Shown: positions 1 through 8,891, counted from the first letter of the stretch. The stretch is DNA of 64,000 nt from Pseudomonas sp. PDM04 (GCF_014851765.1 NZ_JACVAI010000004.1:186001-250000), one strand, 5' to 3'. Translations and numbers: made by a program. Notes: generated from the letters alone by a model not told the origin.

Positions 1-2
1 CA

Positions 3-554
3 CAGTACCGCGAAAGCGTGGTGGCCCTGCTCGACAAACTGAGTTTCAACGAAGGCGCCAGCGCCATCGAAGTCGGCCCCGGCGACGGCGCATTTCTGCC
101 GGAACTGGCGCGACGCTTCGGTCACGTCACGGCACTGGACAACAGCCCGGCCATGCTTGAACTGGCACGCCAGGTCTGTGAGCGCGAAAAGCTGGCTAAC
201 GTCAGCCTGCAACTGGCCGATGCACTGACGGGTGTCAGCCTGCAGGCCGATTGCGTGGTACTGAACATGGTGTTGCACCACTTTGCTGCGCCGGCCGATG
301 CCCTAAAGCACATGGCCGGCCTGCTGCAACCGGGCGGTAGCCTGCTTGTGACAGAGTTATGCAGCCACAACCAGAGTTGGGCCAGGGAGGCCTGCGGTGA
401 TCTGTGGTTGGGGTTTGAACAGGACGACTTGGCCCGTTGGGCCACCGCTGCGGGACTCGTTCCCGGGGAAAGCCTCTATGTAGGCTTACGTAATGGTTTC
501 CAGATCCAGGTCCGCCACTTTCAGCGGCCGGCTGGCGACACTCACCATCGGTAA
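3..554 (+). CDS. SAM-dependent methyltransferase, C-terminal part (probable ArsR-methyltransferase fusion), 5' truncated
   Basis: The open frame runs in from the left edge, so the N-terminus is missing; 183 residues are visible. They form a class I SAM-dependent methyltransferase fold: motif I EVGPGDGAFLPELA near the start, an acidic strand end ALDNSPAM, and the LNMVLHHF segment typical of UbiE-like enzymes. In Pseudomonas the gene directly before metK usually encodes an ArsR-type winged helix fused to such a methyltransferase (about 330 residues); the ArsR half would lie outside the window, so the fusion is inferred. Only 18 bases separate it from metK, which suggests co-transcription and a regulatory link to the SAM cycle. 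The GTG at 18 is probably an internal codon, not the start. Confidence 0.8.
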   Translation, partial: QYRESVVALLDKLSFNEGASAIEVGPGDGAFLPELARRFGHVTALDNSPAMLELARQVCEREKLANVSLQLADALTGVSLQADCVVLNMVLHHFAAPADALKHMAGLLQPGGSLLVTELCSHNQSWAREACGDLWLGFEQDDLARWATAAGLVPGESLYVGLRNGFQIQVRHFQRPAGDTHHR

Positions 555-572
555 ATTCAGGAAAAAATCGAG

Positions 573-1763
573 ATGAGCGAATACTCCCTCTTCACCTCCG
601 AGTCCGTGTCCGAAGGGCATCCGGACAAAATCGCCGACCAGATTTCCGATGCGGTGCTGGACGCCATCATTGCCGAAGACAAGTTCGCCCGCGTGGCGTG
701 CGAAACGCTGGTGAAAACCGGCGTGGCAATCATTGCAGGTGAAGTCACCACGTCGGCCTGGGTCGACCTGGAAGAGATCGTGCGTAACGTGATTCTCGAC
801 ATCGGCTACAACAGCTCCGACGTCGGCTTCGACGGCGCGACCTGCGGTGTGATGAACATCATTGGCAAGCAGTCCCCTGACATCAACCAGGGTGTCGACC
901 GCGCCAAGCCGGAAGATCAGGGTGCCGGCGACCAAGGCCTGATGTTCGGCTACGCCAGCAACGAAACCGACGTGCTGATGCCAGCGCCGATCACCTTCTC
1001 GCACCAGCTTGTGCAAAGGCAAGCCGAAGCCCGCAAATCCGGCCTGCTGCCGTGGCTGCGCCCGGACGCCAAGTCGCAAGTGACCTGCCGTTACGAAGGC
1101 GGCAAGGTGGTGGGTATCGACGCCGTTGTATTGTCGACCCAGCACAACCCGGACGTGTCGTACAACGACCTGCGCGAAGGCGTGATGGAGCTGATCGTCA
1201 AGCACGTACTGCCTGCCGAGCTGCTGACCAAGGACACCCAGTTCCACATTAACCCGACGGGCCAGTTCATCATCGGTGGCCCGGTGGGCGACTGCGGCCT
1301 GACCGGCCGCAAGATCATCGTCGACAGCTACGGCGGCATGGCCCGTCACGGTGGCGGCGCATTCTCCGGTAAAGATCCATCCAAGGTTGACCGTTCAGCC
1401 GCCTACGCCGGTCGGTATGTCGCCAAGAACATCGTGGCGGCCGGCCTGGCCGAGCGTTGCGAGATTCAGGTTTCCTACGCGATTGGTGTTGCGCAGCCGA
1501 CTTCGATCTCGCTGAACACCTTCGGCACCGGCAAAATCAGCGATGACAAAATCATCAAGCTGGTTCGCGAAGTGTTCGACCTGCGTCCCTACGCAATCAC
1601 CACCATGCTCGACCTGCTGCACCCGATGTACCAGGACACCGCGGCATACGGCCACTTCGGCCGCACCCCGGCGACCAAAACAGTGGGCGAAGACACCTTC
1701 ACCACCTTCACCTGGGAAAAAACCGACCGCGCCGAACAGCTGCGCTCGGCTGCCGGCCTCTAA
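573..1763 (+). CDS. metK: S-adenosylmethionine synthetase MetK
   Basis: Makes S-adenosylmethionine from ATP and methionine in the cytoplasm, feeding all SAM-dependent methylation. The product is 396 residues, the usual length. Family signatures are present: HPDKIADQISDAVLD near residue 16 (ATP/metal site), GAGDQGLMFGYA around residue 116, and the glycine-rich GGGAFSGKDPSKVDRS around residue 262. The start has an AGGAAA ribosome site just upstream and the gene follows the methyltransferase by 18 bases. A strong terminator follows the stop. ahcY and metF, the other arms of the methionine cycle, lie 11-14 kb downstream. Confidence 0.98.
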   Translation: MSEYSLFTSESVSEGHPDKIADQISDAVLDAIIAEDKFARVACETLVKTGVAIIAGEVTTSAWVDLEEIVRNVILDIGYNSSDVGFDGATCGVMNIIGKQSPDINQGVDRAKPEDQGAGDQGLMFGYASNETDVLMPAPITFSHQLVQRQAEARKSGLLPWLRPDAKSQVTCRYEGGKVVGIDAVVLSTQHNPDVSYNDLREGVMELIVKHVLPAELLTKDTQFHINPTGQFIIGGPVGDCGLTGRKIIVDSYGGMARHGGGAFSGKDPSKVDRSAAYAGRYVAKNIVAAGLAERCEIQVSYAIGVAQPTSISLNTFGTGKISDDKIIKLVREVFDLRPYAITTMLDLLHPMYQDTAAYGHFGRTPATKTVGEDTFTTFTWEKTDRAEQLRSAAGL

Positions 1764-1782
1764 GGCCGCCCTGGCGGTGCCC

Positions 1783-1816
1783 AAAGCCCCGCACGGTTCG
1801 CCGTGCGGGGCTTTTT
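1783..1816 (+). terminator. Rho-independent terminator after metK
   Basis: A 14-bp perfect stem (left arm 1783-1796, right arm 1801-1814) closes a TTCG tetraloop and runs into T residues. It lies 20 bases after the metK stop. Confidence 0.95.
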
Positions 1817-1849
1817 GTTGGCGCTGACCTTGCACCGGGCAGCGGCTTT

Positions 1850-1870
1850 CGCGAGCAGGCTCGCTCCCAC
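1850..1870. repeat. Single REP element
   Basis: The sequence CGCGAGCAGGCTCGCTCCCAC is the core palindromic unit that recurs in at least eight intergenic gaps of this window. It stands alone here, between metK and ligB. Confidence 0.75.
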
Positions 1871-2016
1871 GGGCTCTGTGTCGGGCCCGGAAAACATCGC
1901 GCGAACGAACCGGGTCGCGAAGACACCCAACGGAAACACCGGGTAAAACACCCTTTCGTCCTGGCAGAAAAACACCGGCTAGCCTTCAGGCATTCCATTG
2001 AGCAAGGACGCTCACG

Positions 2017-3693
2017 ATGCTTGTGCGACTGTTTTTCGGTTTTTTCCTGGCCTTTTCCTGGACCGCCTCAACCGCTGCCGACTGCCCCGACTGGCCACCC
2101 GCCCGGGCGCTGAATCAAATCGCCGCCCTGCAGAAACACATCGACCACTGGGACGAAAGCTACCATCGTGACGGACGCTCGCTGGTCGCTGACGAACTCT
2201 ACGATCAGTCACGCTTGCGACTGGGCGAATGGCGCACGTGCTTCAACGCCGGTCAGGCACCCACCCCCTTGCGGACCGCTGGCGGAACCGTCGCTCACCC
2301 GATCGTCCACACCGGCCTGGAGAAACTGCACGATCAACACGCGGTCGAGCAGTGGCTGCGCCACCGCAAGGACATCTGGATACAGCCCAAGGTAGACGGC
2401 GTGGCCGTCACCCTGGTTTATCGCGGCGGGACGCTGCACCAGGCCATCAGTCGCGGCGATGGCCTGACTGGCCAGGACTGGACCGCCACGGCGCGGCTGA
2501 TCCCGGCCATCCCCCACACCCTGACCCGGCCCGTGGACCTGCGAGTGCAAGGCGAACTTTATTGGCGTCTGGACGATCATGTACAAGCCCGGGCCGGCAG
2601 CCTCAATGCACGCAGCAGGGTCGCTGGCCTGATGGCCCGCAAGTCGCTCACCCCTGGGCAAACCGCCGGCATCGGGCTGTTTGTCTGGGACTGGCCAGAA
2701 GGCCCCGCCGACCTGCCCTCGCGCATCGACGCGCTGGATGAACTGGGGTTCCCCGGCACAACGCCGTACAGCCAGCCGATCCGGTCACTGGCCGACGCCG
2801 AACAGTGGCGCAATCGCTGGTATCGCTCGCCCCTGCCCTTCGCCAGCGACGGCGTGGTCTTGCGCCAGAGCCAGCGCCCACCGGCCGAACGCTGGCAGAC
2901 AAAACCGCCCTTTTGGGCCGTTGCCTGGAAATACCCTTTTGCCCAGGCGCTGGCCGAAGTGAGAAAGGTCGAGTTCAAGGTCGGTCGCACCGGACGGATC
3001 ACCCCCATGCTGGAGTTGAAACCGGTGCGGCTCGACGACCGGCAGATCAGGCACGTAAGCCTCGGCTCCCTGCGTCGCTGGGAGACGCTGGACATCCGCC
3101 CCGGCGATCAGGTCGCCATCAGCCTCGCCGGGCTGACGATCCCGAGGCTGGACGGGGTGGTTCTGCGCGCCACCGAGCGCACCGACCTGGAGGTGCCATT
3201 GGCCGCCGACTTCCATCCGTTGAGCTGCTGGCAGCCGACGCCAGGGTGCAAAAGCCAGTTTCTCGCACGCCTGGCCTGGCTCAGCGGAAAACAGGGCCTG
3301 GCCCTGCCCCACGTCGGTCCAGGCACCTGGGAGAAACTTCTCGAAACGGGTCACCTCGGCAGTCTGCTGGATTGGTTGACCCTCGACGCCCAAGAGCTTG
3401 CTAACATTGACGGCTTCGGCGAACGCCAGGCGACTCGCCTCTTGAACAGTTTCAACAGTGCCCGCCAACGTCCGTTTTATCGCTGGCTCAAAGCTCTGGG
3501 TTTACCGCCAACCGGCCAGGCACGACTTGCTGACTCATGGCAGGTGCTGGCTCAACGAAACATCGCACAATGGCAGGCCGAGTCCGGTATCGGACCGGGA
3601 CGGGCAGCGCAACTGAGCGCGTTTTTCCGCGACCCGCAGGTACTGGCCTTGAGCGAAACATTGCGTGCAGCAGGGATCGACGGTTTCCAGTGA
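2017..3693 (+). CDS. ligB: NAD-dependent DNA ligase LigB
   Basis: Seals nicks in duplex DNA using NAD+. The 558-residue product has the LigA-type adenylation domain (about residues 30-320) with the lysine motif PKVDG (K125 is the expected AMP-bearing residue), an OB fold (about 330-410) and a helix-hairpin-helix region (about 430-550). It lacks the BRCT domain of LigA, as expected for LigB, and only two cysteines (CWQPTPGC) remain at the zinc-finger position. The first 21 residues (MLVRLFFGFFLAFSWTASTA then A) look like a cleavable signal peptide, odd for an enzyme that needs cytoplasmic NAD+. It is a single-gene unit, with an AAGGA ribosome site upstream of the ATG. Confidence 0.92.
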   Translation: MLVRLFFGFFLAFSWTASTAADCPDWPPARALNQIAALQKHIDHWDESYHRDGRSLVADELYDQSRLRLGEWRTCFNAGQAPTPLRTAGGTVAHPIVHTGLEKLHDQHAVEQWLRHRKDIWIQPKVDGVAVTLVYRGGTLHQAISRGDGLTGQDWTATARLIPAIPHTLTRPVDLRVQGELYWRLDDHVQARAGSLNARSRVAGLMARKSLTPGQTAGIGLFVWDWPEGPADLPSRIDALDELGFPGTTPYSQPIRSLADAEQWRNRWYRSPLPFASDGVVLRQSQRPPAERWQTKPPFWAVAWKYPFAQALAEVRKVEFKVGRTGRITPMLELKPVRLDDRQIRHVSLGSLRRWETLDIRPGDQVAISLAGLTIPRLDGVVLRATERTDLEVPLAADFHPLSCWQPTPGCKSQFLARLAWLSGKQGLALPHVGPGTWEKLLETGHLGSLLDWLTLDAQELANIDGFGERQATRLLNSFNSARQRPFYRWLKALGLPPTGQARLADSWQVLAQRNIAQWQAESGIGPGRAAQLSAFFRDPQVLALSETLRAAGIDGFQ

Positions 3694-3788
3694 CCGCGAT
3701 AGCTCGCCTGCCCGGGAACCCAAAGTGACCGGAGGGCTCAAACGCCCAGCGCCGCATCGACCCGATTGCAATTGCACATGGAGCTTTT

Positions 3789-4184
3789 ATGAAATGTCTT
3801 TCACCGCTCGTCTTGCTGACCCTATGCGGCGTGATGGCCGCTCCGCTGATGGCGGCCGAGCAGGCGCCGGAGCTGACCGGTTGCGCCGCCAAGAAGCAGA
3901 GCATCATCAGCCAGATCGAACTGGCCAAATCCCAGGGCAACACCGATCAGCAGGCAGGCCTTGAAAAGGCCCTGGGCGAAGTCACCGACCACTGCACCGA
4001 TGCCTCGCTGAAGAAGGAACGGGAAAACAAGGTCCTCGACGCCCGGCACGAAGTCAGCAAACGCCAGGCCGATCTCGAAAAAGCCATGAAAAAAGGCGAC
4101 CCCGAGAAGATCAACAAGCGCAAGGACAAACTGGCCGAGTCCCGCAAGGAACTGCAGGACGCCCTGGATGAGCTGGATAAATGA
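3789..4184 (+). CDS. DUF1090 (YqjC-like) secreted coiled-coil protein
   Basis: A 131-residue protein with a signal peptide (about residues 1-22, cleavage after LMA) followed by an almost entirely helical, charged region rich in K, E, D and Q. Two cysteines (CAAKKQ and HCTD) could form a periplasmic disulfide. The pattern matches the DUF1090/YqjC family, whose role is not established. It follows ligB by 95 bases on the same strand and converges on the cytochrome gene. The heptad-like C-terminal half suggests a coiled coil. Confidence 0.8.
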   Translation: MKCLSPLVLLTLCGVMAAPLMAAEQAPELTGCAAKKQSIISQIELAKSQGNTDQQAGLEKALGEVTDHCTDASLKKERENKVLDARHEVSKRQADLEKAMKKGDPEKINKRKDKLAESRKELQDALDELDK

Positions 4185-4203
4185 AGACAGCGGGTCGATC
4201 GCT

Positions 4204-4220
4204 CCCACGCCCGGCGTGGG
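4204..4220. terminator. Short GC-rich hairpin between convergent genes
   Basis: A 7-bp stem (4204-4210 with 4214-4220) sits midway between the convergent DUF1090 and cytochrome c genes. It has no T tract on either side, so a terminator role is only a guess. Confidence 0.3.
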
Positions 4221-4235
4221 AAGGACCGCCCCCCA

Positions 4236-4685
4236 TCAATGATCCCTGAATTCCTTATGGCACGCACTGCAGGCATCTTCGACTTTCTGTACCGCCGGCC
4301 CAAGGTTGCTCGCCTTGTAAGGCTGGACCTTGCTGGCAACCACCAATTCACCGGTGGCGGCTTCGAGGGTGCGAGCCAGCTCCTGAAAACGTGCCTGCTT
4401 CTGCCAGACATCGTCCTTGGCGCTGCTGTGATCTTCTTCGCGCACCTGCGGGAAATGTTTCCACGGCTCGTGGGACAGCGCATCGAGCTTCACGGCGCCC
4501 TCGGCAAATCGGGGCCCGTCGAACGGGATGCGACCACGCAACATGCCACCCAGGTCTTCGCCGGTCTTGAGCATTTGCTTGAAGATCGCCTTGCGCTGAC
4601 CCAGTGGCGAATTCGGGTCGACACCACCGCACGCGGACAACGTCAGGCAGGCCATCAATACAACGGTCATTTTTTTCAAAGTCAT
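4236..4685 (-). CDS. Class II cytochrome c (cytochrome c'-like) lipoprotein
   Basis: A 149-residue protein with an N-terminal lipobox (LTLSACGG, Cys19), so probably anchored to a membrane facing the periplasm. The only heme-binding motif, CSACH, lies within the last dozen residues, the arrangement of class II cytochromes c' where a four-helix bundle precedes the C-terminal CxxCH. The rest is helical (FKQMLKTGEDLGGMLRG, then FQELARTLEAATGELV). Its redox partner is not apparent from the neighbours. It runs convergent to DUF1090 and divergent from mltA. Confidence 0.85.
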   Translation of the reverse strand: MTLKKMTVVLMACLTLSACGGVDPNSPLGQRKAIFKQMLKTGEDLGGMLRGRIPFDGPRFAEGAVKLDALSHEPWKHFPQVREEDHSSAKDDVWQKQARFQELARTLEAATGELVVASKVQPYKASNLGPAVQKVEDACSACHKEFRDH

Positions 4686-4813
4686 GGTGGCTTCAGGTCG
4701 CGGAAATCGGCGGCCAGTATCCTCGCGTCACCGGCAAACACCAATAGCCCTATTAACAATAAGGGTTGTTCGGGCGCAGCAAACGCCCGGGCAACCGACA
4801 CAGGAATGATTTC

Positions 4814-5983
4814 ATGAACAGCCGTTTCAAGGCATGGCGGGCCCACCTCGCGTGGACACTGCCGATGGTCGCCGTGCTCGCAGGCTGCACCGGCGGTGAC
4901 AGTGGTCAACCGAAAACCCACGCCCTGGCGACCTATTCCAGCGCCTCCTGGGAAGCGCTGCCCGCCGTCACCGACAGCGACCTGGTGGCCGGCTTTGGCT
5001 CATGGCGCAGCGCCTGTGCCCGACTCAAGGCCGACGCGGTCTGGGGCTCGACCTGCGCCGCTGCCGCCAATGTGCCGCAGACCGCCAGCGAAATCCGCGC
5101 CTTTCTCAAGCAACACCTCGATGTCTATGGTCTGCGGGCCGCCAACGACAACCCCAACGGCCTGATCACCGGCTACTACGAGCCGGTCTACCCCGGCAGC
5201 CTGACCCAGACCACCGTGGCGAACATCCCGGTGTACGGCGTGCCCGAGGACATGATCATCGTCGCCCTCGACAGCCTCTACCCGGAACTCAAGGGCAAAC
5301 GCCTGCGTGGAAGGCTCGAAGGCCGCGTGCTCAAGCCATACGACGATGCGGCCACGATTGAAAGCAAGGGGGTCAAGGCGCCCGTGGTGGCGTGGCTGAC
5401 CGACCCGATGAACCTGCAATTCCTCCAGATACAGGGCTCCGGCCGTATTCAGCTCGACGATGGCCGCCAGTTGCGCATCGCCTATTCCGACCAGAATGGC
5501 CATCCGTATCGCCCGATAGGTCGCTGGCTGGTGGAACAAGGTGAACTGAAGAAAGAAGAGGTGACCATGGGCGCCATCAGCGACTGGGCCAAGGCTCATC
5601 CCGAGCGTATCCCGCAGTTGCTCGGCAGCAACCCCAGTTATGTGTTCTTCACCCGCAACCCGGACAGCAACGAAGGCCCTCGTGGCTCGCTGAACGTGCC
5701 TCTGACCGCCGGTTACAGCGCGGCAGTGGACCGCAAGGTGATCCCGCTGGGCAGCCTCATGTGGTTGTCGACCACCCGACCGGACGGCACGCCACTGGTT
5801 CGCCCGGTGGCCGCCCAGGACACGGGAGGCGCGATTACCGGCGAAGTCCGTGCGGACCTGTTCTGGGGCACAGGCGAAGCGGCCGGGCAACTGGCAGGCG
5901 ACATGAAACAACAGGGTCAGATCTGGATGCTGTGGCCAAAAGGCGCGGCATTGCCGCAAGTGCCACAGGTGGCTGATCAGTAA
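4814..5983 (+). CDS. mltA: Membrane-bound lytic murein transglycosylase A (MltA)
   Basis: Cleaves peptidoglycan glycan strands to 1,6-anhydro products at the outer membrane. The ATG at 4814 is preferred over the upstream in-frame ATG at 4766 because it follows an AGGAA site and begins a lipoprotein signal with lipobox VLAGC (Cys25). The 389-residue product has the MltA domain (ITGYYEPVYPGS, then FLQIQGSGRIQL) and the C-terminal 3D domain (VAAQDTGGAITG), which carries the catalytic aspartate. It stands alone, with the cytochrome gene divergent upstream. Confidence 0.95.
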   Translation: MNSRFKAWRAHLAWTLPMVAVLAGCTGGDSGQPKTHALATYSSASWEALPAVTDSDLVAGFGSWRSACARLKADAVWGSTCAAAANVPQTASEIRAFLKQHLDVYGLRAANDNPNGLITGYYEPVYPGSLTQTTVANIPVYGVPEDMIIVALDSLYPELKGKRLRGRLEGRVLKPYDDAATIESKGVKAPVVAWLTDPMNLQFLQIQGSGRIQLDDGRQLRIAYSDQNGHPYRPIGRWLVEQGELKKEEVTMGAISDWAKAHPERIPQLLGSNPSYVFFTRNPDSNEGPRGSLNVPLTAGYSAAVDRKVIPLGSLMWLSTTRPDGTPLVRPVAAQDTGGAITGEVRADLFWGTGEAAGQLAGDMKQQGQIWMLWPKGAALPQVPQVADQ

Positions 5984-6007
5984 ATCCGCGAGGCAGATAG
6001 ATCGCTT

Positions 6008-6096
6008 CGTCGGAACGCCGCCCGAAGCAGGCTCGCTGCCACAGAAGCATGCGCTTCAATCGTGGGAGCGAGCCTGCTCCGGGCGGCGTTCCGACG
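6008..6096. repeat. Long inverted repeat with REP cores (35-nt arms)
   Basis: The arms 6008-6042 and 6062-6096 are reverse complements at 33 of 35 positions, separated by 19 bases. Each contains the REP core (GCAGGCTCGCT) plus an extra CGTCGGAACGCCGCCCG flank not seen in the other copies. It lies between the convergent stops of mltA and the MAPEG gene and could terminate both. Confidence 0.9.
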
Positions 6097-6128
6097 ATGG
6101 GGCCCGCAAAATCGACAGGTGCCGCCTT

Positions 6129-6512
6129 TCAGGCCGAAACCCAGAACAACCCCACAATCAGCCCCGCCCCCACGAACCACACCAGCGAGCGCAGAATCGC
6201 CCAGTCCGCCAGGTAGCAAATGATGTACAGCAGGCGGCTGGTGATGAACAGGACCGACAGCACATTGATCGTCACCAGTTCGGCGTTGCCCGCCAGGTGC
6301 GCGACGATCACGGCGGCGGCAAAGGCCGGGGTGATTTCAAAACTGTTCAATTGCGCCGCGTGCGCGCGCCGGCCGAACCCTTCCAGCGAATCGAGAAAAT
6401 CCCGGGGATCGTGGTTGTCCTGCAGCCGGTAGCCGCCACTGATCTTCGCCACGAGCGTGCACAGGTAAGGCAGGACAATCGCGATCAAAATGCACCACAG
6501 AGCCACCGTCAT
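6129..6512 (-). CDS. MAPEG family membrane protein
   Basis: A small integral membrane protein of about 127 residues with four hydrophobic segments, matching the MAPEG superfamily (glutathione-metabolism-type membrane proteins). Typical features are the conserved RAHAAQLNSFE segment after the first loop and the final helices LLYIICYLADWAILRSL and FVGAGLIVGLFW. The start at 6512 is chosen because AAGAAGGG lies about nine bases upstream; an in-frame ATG at 6521 is too close to that site. Bacterial substrates of the family are mostly unknown. It is a single-gene unit next to the EamA transporter. Confidence 0.85.
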   Translation of the reverse strand: MTVALWCILIAIVLPYLCTLVAKISGGYRLQDNHDPRDFLDSLEGFGRRAHAAQLNSFEITPAFAAAVIVAHLAGNAELVTINVLSVLFITSRLLYIICYLADWAILRSLVWFVGAGLIVGLFWVSA

Positions 6513-6560
6513 AAAAGTCATCCCTTCTTGGTTTTCAGGTATGGAGCTGTTATCGATCCG

Positions 6561-7394
6561 TCAGAACTTCATCACCAGTATGCCGATCAACACCAGTCCA
6601 CAGGCTAAGAGCCGCGGCCTGCCGAAAGGTTCTTTCAAGTAGCGCATGCCGAACAGCACCACCAGAATCACACTGATCTCGCGCAACGCCGCCGCTTCGG
6701 CAATCGACCCCAGCTGCATCGCCCACAGCACCAGAGCGTAGCTGAACAACACGCAGAACCCGACCGCCAGGCCCAGTCGCCACTGCTCGCGCCAGAATGA
6801 CCTGAAGGCCGGGCGCTTGCGTACCAGCGCCAGCAATGGAAACGGCCAGGCGCTGAGCAGCGTGACCCAGACCAGGTAATCCAGCGGATGTGACCAGCGC
6901 CGCAGCGCCTGGCCGTCGATGAAGGTGTAGCAACCGATGCACAGGCCGATCAGCACCACCACCGGCAGCATCGACCATGGCAGGCGCGCACCGCCACCGC
7001 CCTGCCACAACAGGCAGACCATGCCGAAGGGGATGAGCAGGATGCCGAAGATCTGCTGATGGGTCAGCTCCTCCCCGGCAAAGATCAGCGTCAACGCCAG
7101 GACCACCAACGGCGACAGGCCGCGCATCAACGGATAGACCAACCCCAGGTCACCGACGCGATAAGCCTGGATCAGCAAATAGCGATAGAGCAATTCGAAC
7201 GCCGCCGAGGCCAGGATCCATGGCCAGATGTCCATCGGCGGCAACGCCACGAACGGCAGCATCAGCGCGACGAACAACAGTGCGACGCTGTCCATGCACG
7301 CCACCACCAGCAGCCGTTCGGCGCTGAACTTGATCAGGGTATTCCACGCCGCATGCAACAGCGCCGCCACCAACACCAACGCCGTCGCAAGCAC
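6561..7394 (-). CDS. DMT superfamily transporter, EamA domain
   Basis: A 277-residue inner-membrane protein with about ten hydrophobic helices in two repeats, the EamA layout of drug/metabolite exporters. Recognisable features are LHAAWNTLIKFSAER at the start of repeat one, PLMRGLSPLVVLALTLIFAGEELT, and the C-terminal LREISVILVVLFGMRYLKE, typical of the second EamA repeat. The start is GTG, with AAGGAG six bases upstream (7401-7406); no in-frame ATG competes. The substrate cannot be read from the sequence. It is divergent from the MFS transporter with a 214-base gap. Confidence 0.88.
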   Translation of the reverse strand: MLATALVLVAALLHAAWNTLIKFSAERLLVVACMDSVALLFVALMLPFVALPPMDIWPWILASAAFELLYRYLLIQAYRVGDLGLVYPLMRGLSPLVVLALTLIFAGEELTHQQIFGILLIPFGMVCLLWQGGGGARLPWSMLPVVVLIGLCIGCYTFIDGQALRRWSHPLDYLVWVTLLSAWPFPLLALVRKRPAFRSFWREQWRLGLAVGFCVLFSYALVLWAMQLGSIAEAAALREISVILVVLFGMRYLKEPFGRPRLLACGLVLIGILVMKF

Positions 7395-7608
7395 GGCACA
7401 CTCCTTTCATGGCCCCCTCCAACAGGGTTCGGGGGAAGAATTGATTCGCCATATTTCAGCAGCTGTTTATACTGCAAGCGACCACGCCGCACTCAGTTGC
7501 GCACAGACTAATTCCAATAATTTCTGCTTCGGGCCGCTTTCAAGACGACGGCTCCTGGCATGCGTATGCCTGATCGCCGCGCCAAAACGATAGAAAGAGA
7601 CCTTGCGC

Positions 7609-8778
7609 ATGCCCCTCGCCTTGCTTGCCCTCGCTGTTGCCGCGTTCGGCATCGGCACCACTGAATTCGTCATCATGGGCCTGCTGCCCGATGTCGCCCG
7701 GGACCTCTCGGTCAGCATTCCCCACGCCGGTCTGCTGATCACCGGCTATGCCCTGGGCGTCGTGTTCGGCGCCCCGATCCTTGCGGTCGGCACTGCCAAC
7801 ATGCCGCGCAAGGCCACCCTGCTGGGCATGACGCTGATGTTCATCCTGGGCAACACGCTCTGCGCGCTGGCACCGAACTATGCCACGCTGATGGCCGCCC
7901 GGGTGGTGACCGCGCTGTGCCATGGTGCGTTTTTCGGCATCGGCTCGGTGGTGGCCGCCGGGTTGGTAGCGCCGAACAAACGGGCCCAGGCCATTGCCAT
8001 GATGTTCACCGGCCTGACCCTGGCCAATGTGCTCGGCGTGCCGTTGGGCACTGCACTGGGCCAATACGCCGGCTGGCGCTCGACGTTCTGGGCGGTGTCG
8101 GTGATCGGCGTGATCGCCGCCATTGCCCAATGGGTCTGGCTGCCGAAAGAGATCGCCATGGACAAGGCCAACCTGGCCAGCGAGCTCAAGGTGCTGGGTA
8201 AAGCCAGTGTGTTGCTTGCCCTGGGAATGAGCGTGCTGGCCTCGACCAGCCTGTTCAGCGTGTTCACCTACATCGCGCCGATCCTGCAGGACATCACCGG
8301 CGTCAGCCCCCATGGCGTGACGATCATGCTGCTGTTGTTCGGCGTGGGCTTGACCGCCGGCAGCATGCTCGGTGGCCGCCTGGCCGACAGCCGCCTGCTG
8401 CCCTCGCTGGTGGGCATGGCCCTGGCCGTGGTGCTGGTGCTGGCCGCGTTCAGCCAGACCAGCCGCTCGGTGATCCCGGCGGCGGTGACCCTGGTGCTGT
8501 GGGGGATTTTTGCCTTTGCCCTGTGCCCGATCCTGCAACTGCTGATCATCGACCAGGCCCATGAAGCCCCCAACCTCGGTTCGACCCTGAACCAGAGCGC
8601 CTTCAACCTCGGCAACGCCGCCGGCGCCTGGATCGGCGGGTTGGTGGTCGCCAGCGGCGCGGACCTGGCGGACCTGCCCTGGACCGGCGCCCTGGTGAGT
8701 GGCTTGACGGTATTGACCGCGCTCTACTTCATCTACCGGCAGCGTCGTGACATTGCGGTGATCGCTGCAAAAGGTTAG
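7609..8778 (+). CDS. MFS transporter (AraJ/YdhP-type, DHA1 family)
   Basis: A 389-residue, 12-helix major facilitator transporter. The N-terminus LAVAAFGIGTTEFVIMGLLP is the hallmark of the AraJ-like efflux subgroup; the cytoplasmic loop after helix two and the helix five motif LANVLGVPLGTALGQYAGWR also fit. The ATG at 7609 is preferred to the TTG at 7603 because of the AGAAAGAGA site upstream. Family members export sugars or drugs, but the substrate is unknown here. A 12-bp hairpin about 115 bases downstream may end transcription. Confidence 0.9.
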   Translation: MPLALLALAVAAFGIGTTEFVIMGLLPDVARDLSVSIPHAGLLITGYALGVVFGAPILAVGTANMPRKATLLGMTLMFILGNTLCALAPNYATLMAARVVTALCHGAFFGIGSVVAAGLVAPNKRAQAIAMMFTGLTLANVLGVPLGTALGQYAGWRSTFWAVSVIGVIAAIAQWVWLPKEIAMDKANLASELKVLGKASVLLALGMSVLASTSLFSVFTYIAPILQDITGVSPHGVTIMLLLFGVGLTAGSMLGGRLADSRLLPSLVGMALAVVLVLAAFSQTSRSVIPAAVTLVLWGIFAFALCPILQLLIIDQAHEAPNLGSTLNQSAFNLGNAAGAWIGGLVVASGADLADLPWTGALVSGLTVLTALYFIYRQRRDIAVIAAKG

Positions 8779-8891
8779 CCGCCGGATCGAACCAGACCTT
8801 TGATGGGAAACACCCTGCCGACACACCCGGCAATCTGGACGCAGGTTGTACGAAACATCTACAGCCCCCTCCAATCTTCCCAGCGATCGAT

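Noticed and set aside
7540..8874. Minus-strand ORF (444 codons) opposite the MFS transporter
   Set aside because: Its Gln/His/Gly-rich translation is typical of an antisense shadow of a hydrophobic membrane protein.
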